A stretch of 43,764 nucleotides of DNA, from NCBI GenBank assembly GCA_024239075.1, contig JANBVI010000036.1:1-43764 (forward strand), written 5' to 3'. Below are positions 17,429 through 26,480 of this stretch, piece by piece (positions within the stretch are counted from its first letter, which is position 1; each line of letters starts with the position of its first letter). The notes under the pieces are model-generated. The model had not been told where the DNA came from. It saw only the letters and a list, made by a program, of their open reading frames with translations, and searched no databases. Source of the stretch: Fischerella sp. CENA71 (GTDB lineage: Bacteria > Cyanobacteriota > Cyanobacteriia > Cyanobacteriales > Nostocaceae). Position numbers and translations under genes: made by a program.

Positions 17429-18885
17429 CAGTAGATCACAAACTTTTCCCAAAAGGGCGATCGCCAATAAATTAACCAGTATATCTAAGTATTACAAACT
17501 ACTTAATCTATATAGAAAACTTATCATTGTCTAAACAGTTTCAATAGGTGAAATAATGAAAGTCTTGCGTATCATTTTGTTAAAATAATTGACTGTTTCA
17601 TTAGAACAACTGGCTATAACAGATACAGAAACTCTAGACGAAGTTCTTAAGTGCTTGGCAGAAAACTTTTCAATTAACACTCAAGGTGCATGTGATCAAA
17701 AAACTCTATTTGAGATCAAGCGTGAGAGCAGCAAGTAATGGAGACACTATTGAGAATACAGCGAAAACGTTAAAAAAAATTCCATCTGGGAATGATATTA
17801 GATATCATCTTAACAAAATCAATGATTTTGAAGACTTAGAAAGACAAATTAATCAAGCTTTAAAAAGTCGGCTTCCAAAAGGAATTAAGAATGGATACCT
17901 AAAACTAGCAATTGATTTAAATTTAATTCCTTATTATGGCAAGCCTAGTTACAACGAATTACCTTATATATATCGCAGTCAAGCAAAATCTGGGACTTGT
18001 TCTTTCTATGCCTATGCAACTTTATATGTTTTAATGAAAGGAAAACGTGTAACTCTTGCGATTAGAGGCGTTAGATGGATAGATACAAGTGTTGCTATTA
18101 TTACTTATCTGTTAGCAGAACTTGATGCACTTCATATTCAAGTAAAACAACTTTACCTTGATAGAGGATTTTTTAACGTTCCTGTCATTCGGTGGCTACA
18201 AGCTTTAGATATCCCTTTGCTCATGCCAGCAATAAAAACCGGAAAGCAAGGAGGAATTAAACAGTTTTTAAAAGGGAGAAAAAGTTACAAGACCACATAT
18301 ACTATGACCAGGAACGGAAATAAAAATGATTCTGTTACCTTTGAATTATGGATTGTTTGTAAATATAAAAAAGGTAAACGGCATCAAAAGGGGGTCGAAT
18401 ACTTTGCCTATGTGGTTCATAAGGTAAAAACGAATTTATCTTCTATCCATCAAGATTATAGAAAAAGATTTGGAATAGAAAGTAGTTACAGGCTCAAAAA
18501 TATCTGCCGAATCAGAACAACAAATAAAAAACCAGTTTTAAGATTATTATTCGTTGGTATCTCTTTTATTCTAGTCAATATATGGGTTAACCTTTTATGG
18601 CTTAAAATCAGCCGCAAAAGAAAGGGTAGAAGATTAATTTATCGTTGATTATTTAGTCTCAAACAGATGCTAGCCTTCTTGCGTCAAGCTGTTGATAAAA
18701 TACATGAAGTTATTGAACGTATTTATATTCCATCAGGTTAACTTTTATAAACTCAGTTGCTACCTTTTTATAAGGGATTCTTATCACTACTCCCTTACTT
18801 GCTTAATACTCCAACTGATAAAAAGTATCATTGACTACAAAGCTTACAGATCATTGCCCTTTAGGAAAAAGTTTGTGATCTACTG
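17429..18885 (+). mobile_element. ISH3-type insertion sequence, nearly complete
   Basis: CAGTAGATCACAAACTTTT at the left (17429) and the complementary AAAGTTTGTGATCTACTG at the right (ending 18885) bound a 1,457-bp element. A 5'-end copy in the same orientation is at 35140-35643. The right edge cuts a pRiA4b ORF-3-like gene. Flanking bases do not show an obvious duplication. Confidence 0.8.
17586..18740 (+). pseudogene. ISH3-family transposase, frameshifted and with a stop near the end
   Basis: The N-terminal part (LEQLAITDTETLDEVLKCLAENFSI) lies in one frame to about 17730. The main frame, from 17686, continues VRAASNGDTIENTAKTLKKIPSGNDIRYHL, with DDE-type blocks LAIDLNLIPYYG, LYLDRGFF and FGIESSYRLKN, until TGA at 18646-18648. 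The same frame then reads LFSLKQMLAFLRQAVDKIHEVIERIY to 18740. The copy at 35140 has the same 5' frame change, so that shift may be programmed (+1). The late TGA is probably a mutation. Confidence 0.75.
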
Positions 18886-19065
18886 ACCGTGGATGATGAA
18901 ATGATGGAGGTGAATATCTTCCCACCCCATTGCCAACTGAATCGTGTAATGCAAATCTTCTATTGTGCTATCGCTGCTGACTTTTATACGCCGCCAAATC
19001 ATCGGGCTGATGCTCAACAGCACCACTTTTAATTGATATATGACTCTTTCCGTAGAATTGAACAT
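18886..19065 (-). pseudogene. pRiA4b ORF-3-like protein, N-terminal fragment
   Basis: The frame encodes VIYQLKVVLLSISPMIWRRIKV, then TIEDLHYTIQLAMGWEDIHLHHFII, the N-terminal signature of the plasmid pRiA4b ORF-3 family, often found beside IS elements and on plasmids. The remaining two thirds are replaced by the IS right end at 18885. Function of the family is unknown. Confidence 0.75.
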
Positions 19066-19119
19066 TGAGCCATCTTATCGTGTTGTGTCCCTCATCTCCC
19101 CCGAAATTTTTCGCTCTCC

Positions 19120-19260
19120 ATGAGTACGCCGAACCAGCCTACGTATAGGCGGTTGTCGGTGCTTGTTACCCAGTTACAAAAGCGATCCCATACGTTGGCG
19201 CTCTGGCGCTGTTGGATGGTTGCTGTCATTGTTCTTATGATTGCGGTTAATTGTTTATGA
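19120..19260 (+). CDS. Possible 46-residue membrane peptide
   Basis: [20 protein letters not shown] is followed by a basic segment and the hydrophobic [15 protein letters not shown], suggesting a single C-terminal membrane helix. No family recognised and no convincing ribosome binding site. It could be the N-terminus of a broken gene. Reported at low confidence because of its tail-anchor-like design. Confidence 0.25.
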   Translation: MSTPNQPTYRRLSVLVTQLQKRSHTLALWRCWMVAVIVLMIAVNCL

Positions 19261-19502
19261 ATGAATCAGGCGAGTTGTCTTTGCCTGTAATAATAACTTT
19301 ACATTGCTTTACAAAAATTAATCAAGCTACTTAACTTTTATAAAGACAATATCAACTATAGGCAAAACTTATTTATACAGTTAGTTATCAGTTACCAGGT
19401 TATAGCTGGGTATTAAACTTGCCACCAAAACCTGGCACGCCTTTGTATGGGACTTATTAAAACTGATAACTGACAACTGATAACTGTTCACTGAATTTAA
19501 AG
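19261..19502 (+). repeat. Leader of the pyr gene with CTGATAACTG-type repeats
   Basis: No gene. CTGATAACTGACAACTGATAACTG-like tandem units near 19470-19493 face a complementary AGTTATCAGTTAC segment at about 19384-19396, so a long stem with an approximately 75-base loop could form just upstream of the start at 19503. Such TGATAACTG repeats are common in cyanobacterial intergenic DNA. Confidence 0.5.
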
Positions 19503-20541
19503 ATGAACTTTTTTAACAAGTTAGAGGCGGCGATAGCCCGTAACCAGAGCCTACTATTTGTAGGACTTGACCCCAATCCAGAGATGATGCCTACCCACTA
19601 CAACAGTACTGGAAATGACATTATTTGTGGCTTACGGGACTGGATACAATTTGTGATTACCCAAACAGCTGATCTTGTCTGTTTTAGCTCTTGTGCGATC
19701 GCAAGCGAGCGAACGACTGATTATGGCTCGGAGCATTTGGCAAGAAAACACCGACTTGAACCAATTTTTGAGTGCTGGACTAAATGCAAACGGTGAAGGT
19801 TTACTCATCCCTGTTCCTCAAGATTGGTTGAGTCGTGAAAACCCAAACCAGCCAATCCGCGCTTTACGCGATCAAATCAATCAAACCAGAAACCAGATTA
19901 TCAGTTCTGCTTCCACTTGTGACCTGTGGCTATCCGATGTCTGCACGTTGAATACTCATCCCCATTTAGACTTAATTTTGCAACTCTACGACATTGGTTG
20001 TATTCTGTTTGGCAATTTTGTCCAAGCTTCAGGAGCAACATTCCCTTATTATATTGATCTACGTAAGGTGATTTCTAATCCCCAAATCTTCCATAAAATC
20101 TTAAATGTTTATGCCGAGATTCTCAAAGACCTGAGTTTTGACCGGATTGCAGGTATTCCTTATGGCTCTTTACCTACTGCGACTGGCTTAGCACTACGTC
20201 TGAATTATCCAATGATTTTTCCTCGCAAGGAAGTCAAGGCACACGGAACACGACGAGTGATTGAGGGAAACTTTCAGCCAGGAGAAACAATTGTTGTCGT
20301 TGATGATATTCTCATCAGTGGCAAAAGTGCGATCGAAGGGGCAGAAAAAATTAAGTCTATTGGCTTACAATTTCAGGATATTGTGGTGTTTCTGGATCAT
20401 GAACAAGGGGTTAAAGATAGACTGCAAGATCATGGCTATCGAGCGCATTCAGTTCTGACTATTTCTGAGATCACACAAACGCTACACCAAGCAGGTCGCA
20501 TTAATGACGAGCAATTTCAGATTCTCGCTCAAACTTCCTAG
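19503..20541 (+). pseudogene. Fused OMP decarboxylase/orotate phosphoribosyltransferase, decarboxylase part deleted
   Basis: The first frame (MNFFNKLEAAIARNQSLLFVGLDPNPEMMPTHYN to about residue 59) is the start of OMP decarboxylase. It breaks near 19680 into another frame that resumes near the decarboxylase C-terminus (IMARSIWQENTDLNQFLSAGLNANGEGLLIPVPQDWL). The lysine/aspartate catalytic region is lost. The orotate phosphoribosyltransferase domain is complete, with the PRPP loop VVVDDILISGKSAIEG. An ATG at 19675 could still give a 288-residue protein with only this activity. Whether it is expressed cannot be told. Confidence 0.8.
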
Positions 20542-20549
20542 AGCATTTG

Positions 20550-20861
20550 CTATTGTTTTGAGCGATCGCTTGAGTGTTTGTGCTCTTGGTGAGCAAATCG
20601 AGAGTTATCTACTTGCAAGTTCTGACAGCAAATGCGATCTGATAGAATTGCACTTGCTATTGCGCCTGTATGGATTTCTAGTTGAGCATTGGCTGGCGCT
20701 TCAAATAAGAGTCGTTGTCCAGGAAACACTACTCGCTCAAAGTACCAATTCGGAACGTTCTCAATCCGAACAACCTGAACTTGGCTGCTGAAATTCACAT
20801 AGTAGCAGGAAATTTGATTTAAACGTTCAGACGATGGAGGAGCAAGCAGTAGAGCGGTCAT
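20550..20861 (-). CDS. DUF1830 family protein
   Basis: A 103-residue cyanobacterial protein matching DUF1830: CYYVNFSSQVQVVRIENVPNWYFERVVFPGQRLLFEAP, then LEIHTG and LSDRICCQNLQV. Function unknown; the family is nearly confined to cyanobacteria. It converges on the pyr gene with a nine-base gap. No signal peptide. Length is normal and it appears intact. Confidence 0.85.
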   Translation of the reverse strand: MTALLLAPPSSERLNQISCYYVNFSSQVQVVRIENVPNWYFERVVFPGQRLLFEAPANAQLEIHTGAIASAILSDRICCQNLQVDNSRFAHQEHKHSSDRSKQ

Positions 20862-21004
20862 GTCAGGTTTTTCCTATTCCAAACCTTATTGAGTAATTAT
20901 GCTTATTTAGTCTAGAACAGATGAAGATTGAAAAAAGTGAGTTTTGTTACAATTTTTAACTTTTGAGTTGCCCGTTTTAGCCAAACCAAGGCCTTTTAAT
21001 ATTA

Positions 21005-21583
21005 TTAGTGTATTATGCCTGGAGAGCAACAGGCAGTATCTGGAAGCAAAAACAAAGCACAGATGCGCTCGTACTCTTGATGCACTACTGAGATAGGCAA
21101 CCGATTTAAGCGGCTCTCTAACACGACAGGAACTCCCGTTGGAAATTGAGCAATATGCGGTATCCACCAAGTAGTATCTTTGATGCGCGAGTGTATGTCC
21201 TGCCGTCCGTCGTTGTCTGAGATGTGAATTTCCAAAAGTCTCTCTGGTGGAAGTCCCAACCATTGGTTCAAAGCTACTAAGCTTTTGTCATGCCAAATGT
21301 TGAGATGCGCCAAGTCAACAACTATTTTAATCTGTGGGGAATCTTGGCAAAATTGGGTAAGTTCTGAAGCATTGTCCAAAAGGTTCTGGGCAGCACTAAT
21401 AGGAGGCGTAGGATACATTGTCTCCACACCTAGAACAATACCTCGTGTCAGGCAAAGCTGGTGAAGGCAATGAATGTTTTCTACAAATGTTGCATACGCT
21501 TGGACGCGCTCAGTTGTGTTTAGAAAACTTCCTCCATTTTTCAGTAACGACACGCTAACATAAGGATAATTAACAGGTTGCAT
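21005..21583 (-). CDS. Sugar-phosphate isomerase/epimerase-like TIM-barrel protein, probably N-truncated
   Basis: The sequence contains late-barrel features of the AP2Ec/xylose-isomerase-like family: TRGIVLGVETMYPTP, KIVVDLAHLNIW, LLEIHISDNDGRQDIH and VPVVLESRL, where metal ligands Glu, Asp/His and His normally lie. At about 193 residues it is shorter than the usual 250-290, lacking early strands. The ATG at 21583 has AGGA just upstream. The open frame to 21643 overlaps the start of the divergent gene at 21607, a likely rearrangement junction. Confidence 0.55.
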   Translation of the reverse strand: MQPVNYPYVSVSLLKNGGSFLNTTERVQAYATFVENIHCLHQLCLTRGIVLGVETMYPTPPISAAQNLLDNASELTQFCQDSPQIKIVVDLAHLNIWHDKSLVALNQWLGLPPERLLEIHISDNDGRQDIHSRIKDTTWWIPHIAQFPTGVPVVLESRLNRLPISVVHQEYERICALFLLPDTACCSPGIIH

Positions 21584-21606
21584 ACTTCCTTTTACACATT
21601 TTTCCT

Positions 21607-22473
21607 GTGTTACCGATTCCTCTTGACAAGCTAATTGAGGCAATTACTGGGATTGCAAGTCCTATTCTCAAGGACAAGCTTCAGCGTAATGAGACTGTTA
21701 TTAAACTTTTAAAAATATTTAACCTCGATCCTGAACATCCACCAAGTGATTTCACCGCTATTTATGCCTACACTCTAGTAGAGTATGGTATTGGCAAACC
21801 CAAGCCATTATTAGAACTTTTTCGACAAGAACAAATAAAACAAGCTTTTCGCAAAGCTTTTGACCACAATAACCCTTCAATTCTACTGTCTGAAGTTGAT
21901 GCTTTTGTTGATGCTTATGCTTTGGGTGATGAAATCAAAAGCTTGAGAATCGACATCAGACGTGAAATTGCTGCTTTTTATGTCGTATTTTCGGAAGTAG
22001 CCAAACGCAGTCGCACACCTGCTGATGTACTGATGAATCAGGCGATCGCTTCTTTGCATCAAAGCATTGCAACTATAACTGAACAGCTTGAGAGGTTGCC
22101 AACGCTCGAAGGTGTTCGTACAGAAATAGCACGACTGGCAGCACAAAGTTATCCTGCATTGCCTGGTAATGAAACTTCAAGCGAAAACAAATGTCGAGCG
22201 ATCGCCCTCGCCCAACAGATGCGGGGTTGGTTTGAAACTTTGGGTTATGTATTTGAAAAATCTTATGAAGTTTGGGAAGACAACTATTTCGAGTGGATTA
22301 TTAACATTCAAGGCAGGCGAGGATATGACCGCATTTTAGTGCGTGGAATAGAAGGCGAGGCAGGGGTGAAGGACGTTGTCACCTTACGCGAGGCTGTAGA
22401 ACAGCAACAAACTGATGAAGGATGGCTAGTAAGTGGGCGGCGAATTGCACGGGCAGCGCTGACAAGACATTAA
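21607..22473 (+). pseudogene. N-terminal effector/sensor part of a STAND (NACHT or AAA) WD40 protein
   Basis: These 288 residues resemble the N-terminus of large cyanobacterial NTPase-WD40 proteins: KLLKIFNLDPEHPPSDFTAIYAYTLVEYG and KPLLELFRQEQIKQAFRKAF, then a coiled helical segment, and a C-terminal YFEWIINIQGRRGYDRILVRGIEG...VTLREAVEQQQTDEGWLVSGRRI segment like a restriction-endonuclease-type fold. The NTPase that should follow is missing; at about 22460 the sequence jumps to WD40 repeats in another frame. The start codon is GTG with no clear ribosome site. Confidence 0.55.
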
Positions 22474-23249
22474 GATTGTGGGATATCAACACTAGTCAAT
22501 GTCTCAAAATTTTCAAGGGACGTGGCACTTGGGTTTTACCAGTTGCTTTAAGTCCTGATGATCAAACGTTGGCTAGTGGTAATGGCCAAGTAGTACATTT
22601 GTGGAATGTTTCTAGCGGCAAATGTCTGAAAACTTTGCAAGACCATACTGGTGAGGTAAAGTCCATCGCTTTTAGTCCTGATGGACAAATACTAGTTACC
22701 GGAAGTCAGGATAAGACAATAAAACTTTGGAATATTGAAACTGGCAATTGCATCAGAACTTTGCAAGAAAACAACGAAGTATGGTCAGTTAATGTTAATC
22801 CTCAAGCTCAAACTATAGCCAGTGGTATTATAGATGGAACTGTAAAACTTTGGGATATTTGTACTGGTCAGTGCTTAAAAACATTTCCAGCTCATACTCT
22901 TAGAGTCAGGTCTGTTGCTTTTAGTCCAGATGGTCAAATCTTAGCTAGCAGCAGTCAAGACAGAACAATAAAATTATGGAATGTGAATACTAGTAAATGT
23001 TTCAGAGTTTTACAAGGTCATATCAATTGGGTAGTATCTATTAGTTTTAGTCCAAATGGACAAATGCTAGCAAGTGGAAGTGAGGATGGAACAATTAAGC
23101 TTTGGGATGTTAAGACGGGCGACTGTCTCAAAACTCTGATACCCGAAAGACCTTATGAACGTATGAACATCACGGGCGTTAAAGGCTTAACCGAAGCTGA
23201 AAAAGCCTCACTTAAAACATTAGGTGCGGTGGAAGATGAAGAAATATAA
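22458..23249 (+). pseudogene. WD40-repeat C-terminal domain, remnant of the same STAND-type gene
   Basis: At least six WD40 units are visible (SADKTLRLWDINTSQCLKIF, SQDKTIKLWNIETGNCIRTL, SQDRTIKLWNVNTSKCFRVL, SEDGTIKLWDVKTGDCLKTL). They end with the tail ERMNITGVKGLTEAEKASLKTLGA typical of cyanobacterial NB-ARC/AAA-WD40 proteins. Open frame starts at 22422, but the first WD40 residues appear at 22458, where the junction with the N-terminal fragment lies. It could be a beta-propeller alone, but start signals are lacking. Confidence 0.7.
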
Positions 23250-23362
23250 AATTAAAATACCAGACAATCCTAACGGGACTTAAACATTTCTGAGGGAAAA
23301 ATAAGCCTCAAACCCATGCAGGGCAAGGGAAATACACCGAATGCTCAAACTGGCTTTTCCCG

Positions 23363-24408
23363 TTAAGTCTCTTTTGCAAGCTGCCAACCCTCACTCTTGT
23401 CGTGTAACTTTAACGAAACTGACCACAGTACCTGGATACCAATTGGTGTTTTGCTTCGATGTTCGAGATAGCCGCCAAGCCGAGCAACAGCTTCAACTGC
23501 CCAACAAACTGTTAGCACTTTAGGTGCTTTGGGAGACTTAGCCTTTAAAATCTTGAGTTCAAGCGGATTGAGAATTTCAATTGCCGGGGCTAAGGGTTGA
23601 GTGCGGTGTAAATAAGTTAACTGTAAAAGCTCAACAGCAATCACACTTAAAAAACCAATTAGGGTTTTCATACCCTCAGCAGCAAGCCGATATTTTTCTA
23701 CCTGACACCCAGACTTGAAAATTTTATGATATTCCTCAACCCGCCAACGATAAGAATACCAGCGTAAAATCATTGAAGCTGTCTGGATATCTGGGATAAC
23801 TTCTGTGGTTAGGGATTGAGCAAAAATAAGTTGGTCAGGCTTATATTTATTCAACTCATTCAAAATCCCTCGTGGAGGGGGCAGCGCCGGGTACGGCGCT
23901 GCCAAGCCTGACCAACTTATTCCTGCGCGGGTGCTTAGCAACATCCACTCGATTGGAGTTTCATCTAGCGGCGGTTTCGGTTTTGGCTCCCGATTCCAGA
24001 GTTTTTGCCACAACAACCCAACCGATTGACCACTCTCAGGTTTTATCGCTAATGCACTGTGCAATCTTAAGCCGTTACCGCCTTTGCCAATTGGCCCGTA
24101 ACCTTCTTTTTTAGCCTCAATACTGCCATAATCAAGAAAAGTTGTGTCTCCGACGCACAGCATTACATCACTTTGTGCAACAGTCTCCGCCGTCATTTGA
24201 CAGTGCGGTTCAATCACGCTTGGAAATTGCACTTTTGGGTTGGCAAAAACTCATAGGCTCTTTTGAGTACTGTTCCATTGCTGAAGATTTCTGACAGCCC
24301 TTTCCCAAATCCAAGGCTTAAAGCATAGCCTATCGACATTGCACGCTCATTCAATCGGCGATCGCCCAGTTCTATGGTTGCAAAGTTTTTCTCCCACCAG
24401 TTCAGCAT
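23363..24408 (-). pseudogene. Tn5-like transposase with frameshift and hairpin insertion
   Basis: The N-terminal DNA-binding segment (WWEKNFATIELGDRRLNERAM, FGKGLSEIF) stops at 24214. The rest continues in the next frame from about 24220 (VIEPHCQMTAETVAQSDVMLCVGDTTFLDYG, first catalytic Asp, then LRWYSYRWRVEEYHKIFKSGCQVE with the YREK-like block). Between MLLST and LTTEVIPDIQTA some 39 foreign residues are encoded by the hairpin element at 23825-23921. Frameshift plus insertion make activity unlikely. Confidence 0.85.
23825..23921. repeat. Hairpin repeat, type 3, inserted in the transposase without breaking its frame
   Basis: AATAAGTTGGTCAGGCTT (23825-23842) and its complement (23904-23921) form an 18-bp outer stem. 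The internal perfect palindrome GGCAGCGCCG...CGGCGCTGCC abuts the right arm. It is 97 bp long and is translated through on the minus strand, adding proline-rich residues (LAAPYPALPPPRG). Architecture equals types 1 and 2; end sequence is close to the nested element at 3122. Confidence 0.8.
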
Positions 24409-24510
24409 TGCTCGTTACCTTTAGCACCCGATTTCAATTACTCTACCGTATATACTGTGCCGTTTCTCAAATCCTTTACTCATAAACCTTTCAAGACTTA
24501 ACGGGAAAAG

Positions 24511-24984
24511 TCAGCATCATCGATTCGTTCTGATATTATTTGTTGGGGTAAATGTGCCATTTTTCACACTTACCATTAAACCGTTACACCCTACACAACT
24601 TTCTTTCTGGCACAAGGGCGACGGGAAACGATCGCCTGCTTTGATACTCTCTGTTATTTCATCTATTTCACCAAACTCATCCTCGATTGCGCGAACGGTG
24701 AGTATTTAAGATTTTCTTTAGATTCTTCAGGGATTACACTTCATCCTAAGAAGTAAGTACCCAATCATGGCAATCACTAAAAGCTATAATTTATAGGCTT
24801 TTCAGTCTTAAAGACCATAATTTTTCTTTTGCTAAAACTAAGCCAAGCATTTCAAGCACAGAAACAACTTTCGCCAAATTTTTGCGTACTGTGGGAGGCT
24901 TCAAACACTCAAAAAATTGACTTAAAAGAAAGGTTTTGTTACAGGAAATCAAGCATATTAATCTCGTCAAAAAAGATTGCCAAC
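24511..24984 (+). other. Gene-free stretch with a solo MITE end
   Basis: No credible gene. At 24805-24844 the sequence matches the right end of the 16029-16299 MITE (AATTTTTCTTTTGCTAAAAC, then TAAGCC), so a partner or remnant of that family was here. The rest is AT-rich and unremarkable. Confidence 0.5.
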
Positions 24985-25048
24985 TTGACACCAAGCCTCA
25001 AGGCTAATATCATTAGTCTTGAAGGCTAACATTATTAGCCATAGGAGG
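24985..25048 (+). promoter_or_regulatory. Promoter with two operator dyads for hydrolase-TetR unit
   Basis: TTGACA (24985-24990) and TATCAT (25008-25013), 17 bp apart, form a good sigma-70-type promoter. Two similar dyads, GGCTAATATCATTAGTC (25002-25018) and GGCTAACATTATTAGCC (25024-25040), overlap the -10 and the likely start site, spaced 22 bp apart. AGGAGG at 25043-25048 serves the ATG at 25054. Binding by the TetR protein encoded two genes on is inferred. Confidence 0.65.
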
Positions 25049-25053
25049 CAGTC

Positions 25054-25899
25054 ATGATTGCAAATTTTCAATTCAAAACAACTACCGTCAATGGAGAGCA
25101 GCTAGCTTATGAGGTTGGTGGGAGTGGATCACCAATCGTATGCTTCCCAGGCATGGGTGACTTGCGCCAGGAATATGATCGCCTTGCCCCTGTGCTTGTG
25201 GAGGCAGGCTTTCGAGTCATTGTTGCCGATTTGCGCGGTCACGGCGATTCTTCTGTAGGGTGGGATAAGTATGATGTTGTGGCTTTGGCGAGTGACATTG
25301 AACGAGTGCTGAATGCTGAGAAAATTGAGAAAGCTTTATTAATTGGCTGTTCGATTTCCGGTGCTAGCACTGCCTACTTTGCGGCACAGCACCCAGAACG
25401 AGTGGCAGGATTAGTCGGATTGAGTCCGATCCGCCGGGTTCCATTTACAGGGGTCAAAGGGATGGTGATGCCTTTGATTCTTCAGGTGATGCTCATGCAA
25501 CCTTGGGGAATCTCAGCCTGGGGCTGGTACTATCGCTCACTGTATCCCTGCACACCTCCCAATGATCTCGCTGCTTATGTGGCGAGACTGGAAGCTAAAC
25601 TGAGAGAACCTGGTCGTTTTCATGCTTTCAAGTCAATGGCATTTACAGGGCGCAATCCGGCTCATCTCACCACCATCCAGCTTCCTGTTCTCGATTTTCT
25701 GGGTACGGCTGATCCAGATTATGATGATCCACAAGCTGAGGCAGATTGGCTCAAATCGATGATGCCACAAGATGAAGTACGCCTACTCGAAGGTCTTGGG
25801 CATTACCCACATCGGGAACAGCCAGAGCGTCTTTTGCCTCATCTACTTGACTTTGCTCATCAGACGCTACAGTCAAATTCACCTGCTGCCAAAGATTAA
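25054..25899 (+). CDS. Alpha/beta hydrolase
   Basis: A 281-residue alpha/beta hydrolase. The oxyanion region is CFPGMGD (30-36), the nucleophile elbow GCSISG places Ser100, the acid is in LGTADPDYDD, and the histidine is in GLGHYPHREQPE. No signal peptide, so cytosolic. The substrate is unknown; the cap between PFTGVKGMVMPLI and the acid is hydrophobic. Strong AGGAGG ribosome site. It is followed after two bases by a TetR regulator, so the two form an operon probably induced by the substrate of the hydrolase or a related compound. Confidence 0.85.
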   Translation: MIANFQFKTTTVNGEQLAYEVGGSGSPIVCFPGMGDLRQEYDRLAPVLVEAGFRVIVADLRGHGDSSVGWDKYDVVALASDIERVLNAEKIEKALLIGCSISGASTAYFAAQHPERVAGLVGLSPIRRVPFTGVKGMVMPLILQVMLMQPWGISAWGWYYRSLYPCTPPNDLAAYVARLEAKLREPGRFHAFKSMAFTGRNPAHLTTIQLPVLDFLGTADPDYDDPQAEADWLKSMMPQDEVRLLEGLGHYPHREQPERLLPHLLDFAHQTLQSNSPAAKD

Positions 25900-25901
25900 A
25901 T

Positions 25902-26480
25902 ATGTGTCCTGCTCCTGCCAAAACATCTTATTCAGAAATTATCCGTACCGCTCAACACTTGTTAGAAACTCAAGGACTAGAAAACCTGTCCATGCAGATG
26001 GTAGCGGCTTGTTTAGGCGTTCGCGCTCCATCATTGTATAAGCACGTCCAAAATAAATCACAGCTTGTCAAGGCTGTTCTAGAAGCGATGCTCGTTGAGC
26101 TAGGGCAAGCTTTAGCAGATGCAGCACAAAGACACAATCTCAAAGATGATTTACGAACGATGATGATTGCTTACCGTGCTTTTGCACATGAGCATTCAAC
26201 GCTCTACCCATTGCTTTATTCTCGTCTTTCCTCAGAGATGCTGCCGGATACTAAGGTGAGTGCAACTGCTGTGGCTCCTTTACTACAGACTATCGAGCAG
26301 TGGGTGAACCCAGAGCAGTCGCTCAGTGCCGCTCGAATTGTCGTTGCATTTACGCACGGCTTTGTCCACATGGAACTGGCAGGAGCATTCCGCTTGGGCG
26401 GCAATGTTGAGGAAGCATTTGAACTAGGCATTGAAAGTTTGATTGAATTTCTTCACAAATTCCATAGCGATAAGACTTAG
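25902..26480 (+). CDS. TetR-family regulator with WHG-type C-terminal domain
   Basis: A 192-residue regulator. The N-terminal HTH is typical (YSEIIRTAQHLLETQGLENLSMQMVAACLGVRAPSLYKHVQNKSQLV). The C-terminal region with YRAFAHEHSTLYPLLYS and FTHGFVHMELAGAF fits the WHG/TetR_C_33 ligand-binding type. It follows the hydrolase by two bases and so is co-transcribed; it is the natural candidate to bind the twin dyads at 25002-25040, giving negative autoregulation. Confidence 0.88.
   Translation: MCPAPAKTSYSEIIRTAQHLLETQGLENLSMQMVAACLGVRAPSLYKHVQNKSQLVKAVLEAMLVELGQALADAAQRHNLKDDLRTMMIAYRAFAHEHSTLYPLLYSRLSSEMLPDTKVSATAVAPLLQTIEQWVNPEQSLSAARIVVAFTHGFVHMELAGAFRLGGNVEEAFELGIESLIEFLHKFHSDKT

Larger units (their letters stand above)
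23354..24510 (-). mobile_element. Tn5-like (IS4 group) insertion sequence
   Basis: CTTTTCCCGTTAAGTCT (23354-23370) and its complement (24494-24510) are 17-bp perfect ends of a 1,157-bp element. The same end and C-terminal coding region recur as a fragment at 15822-15970. Nine bases on each side do not match, so no target duplication survives. Confidence 0.85.
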
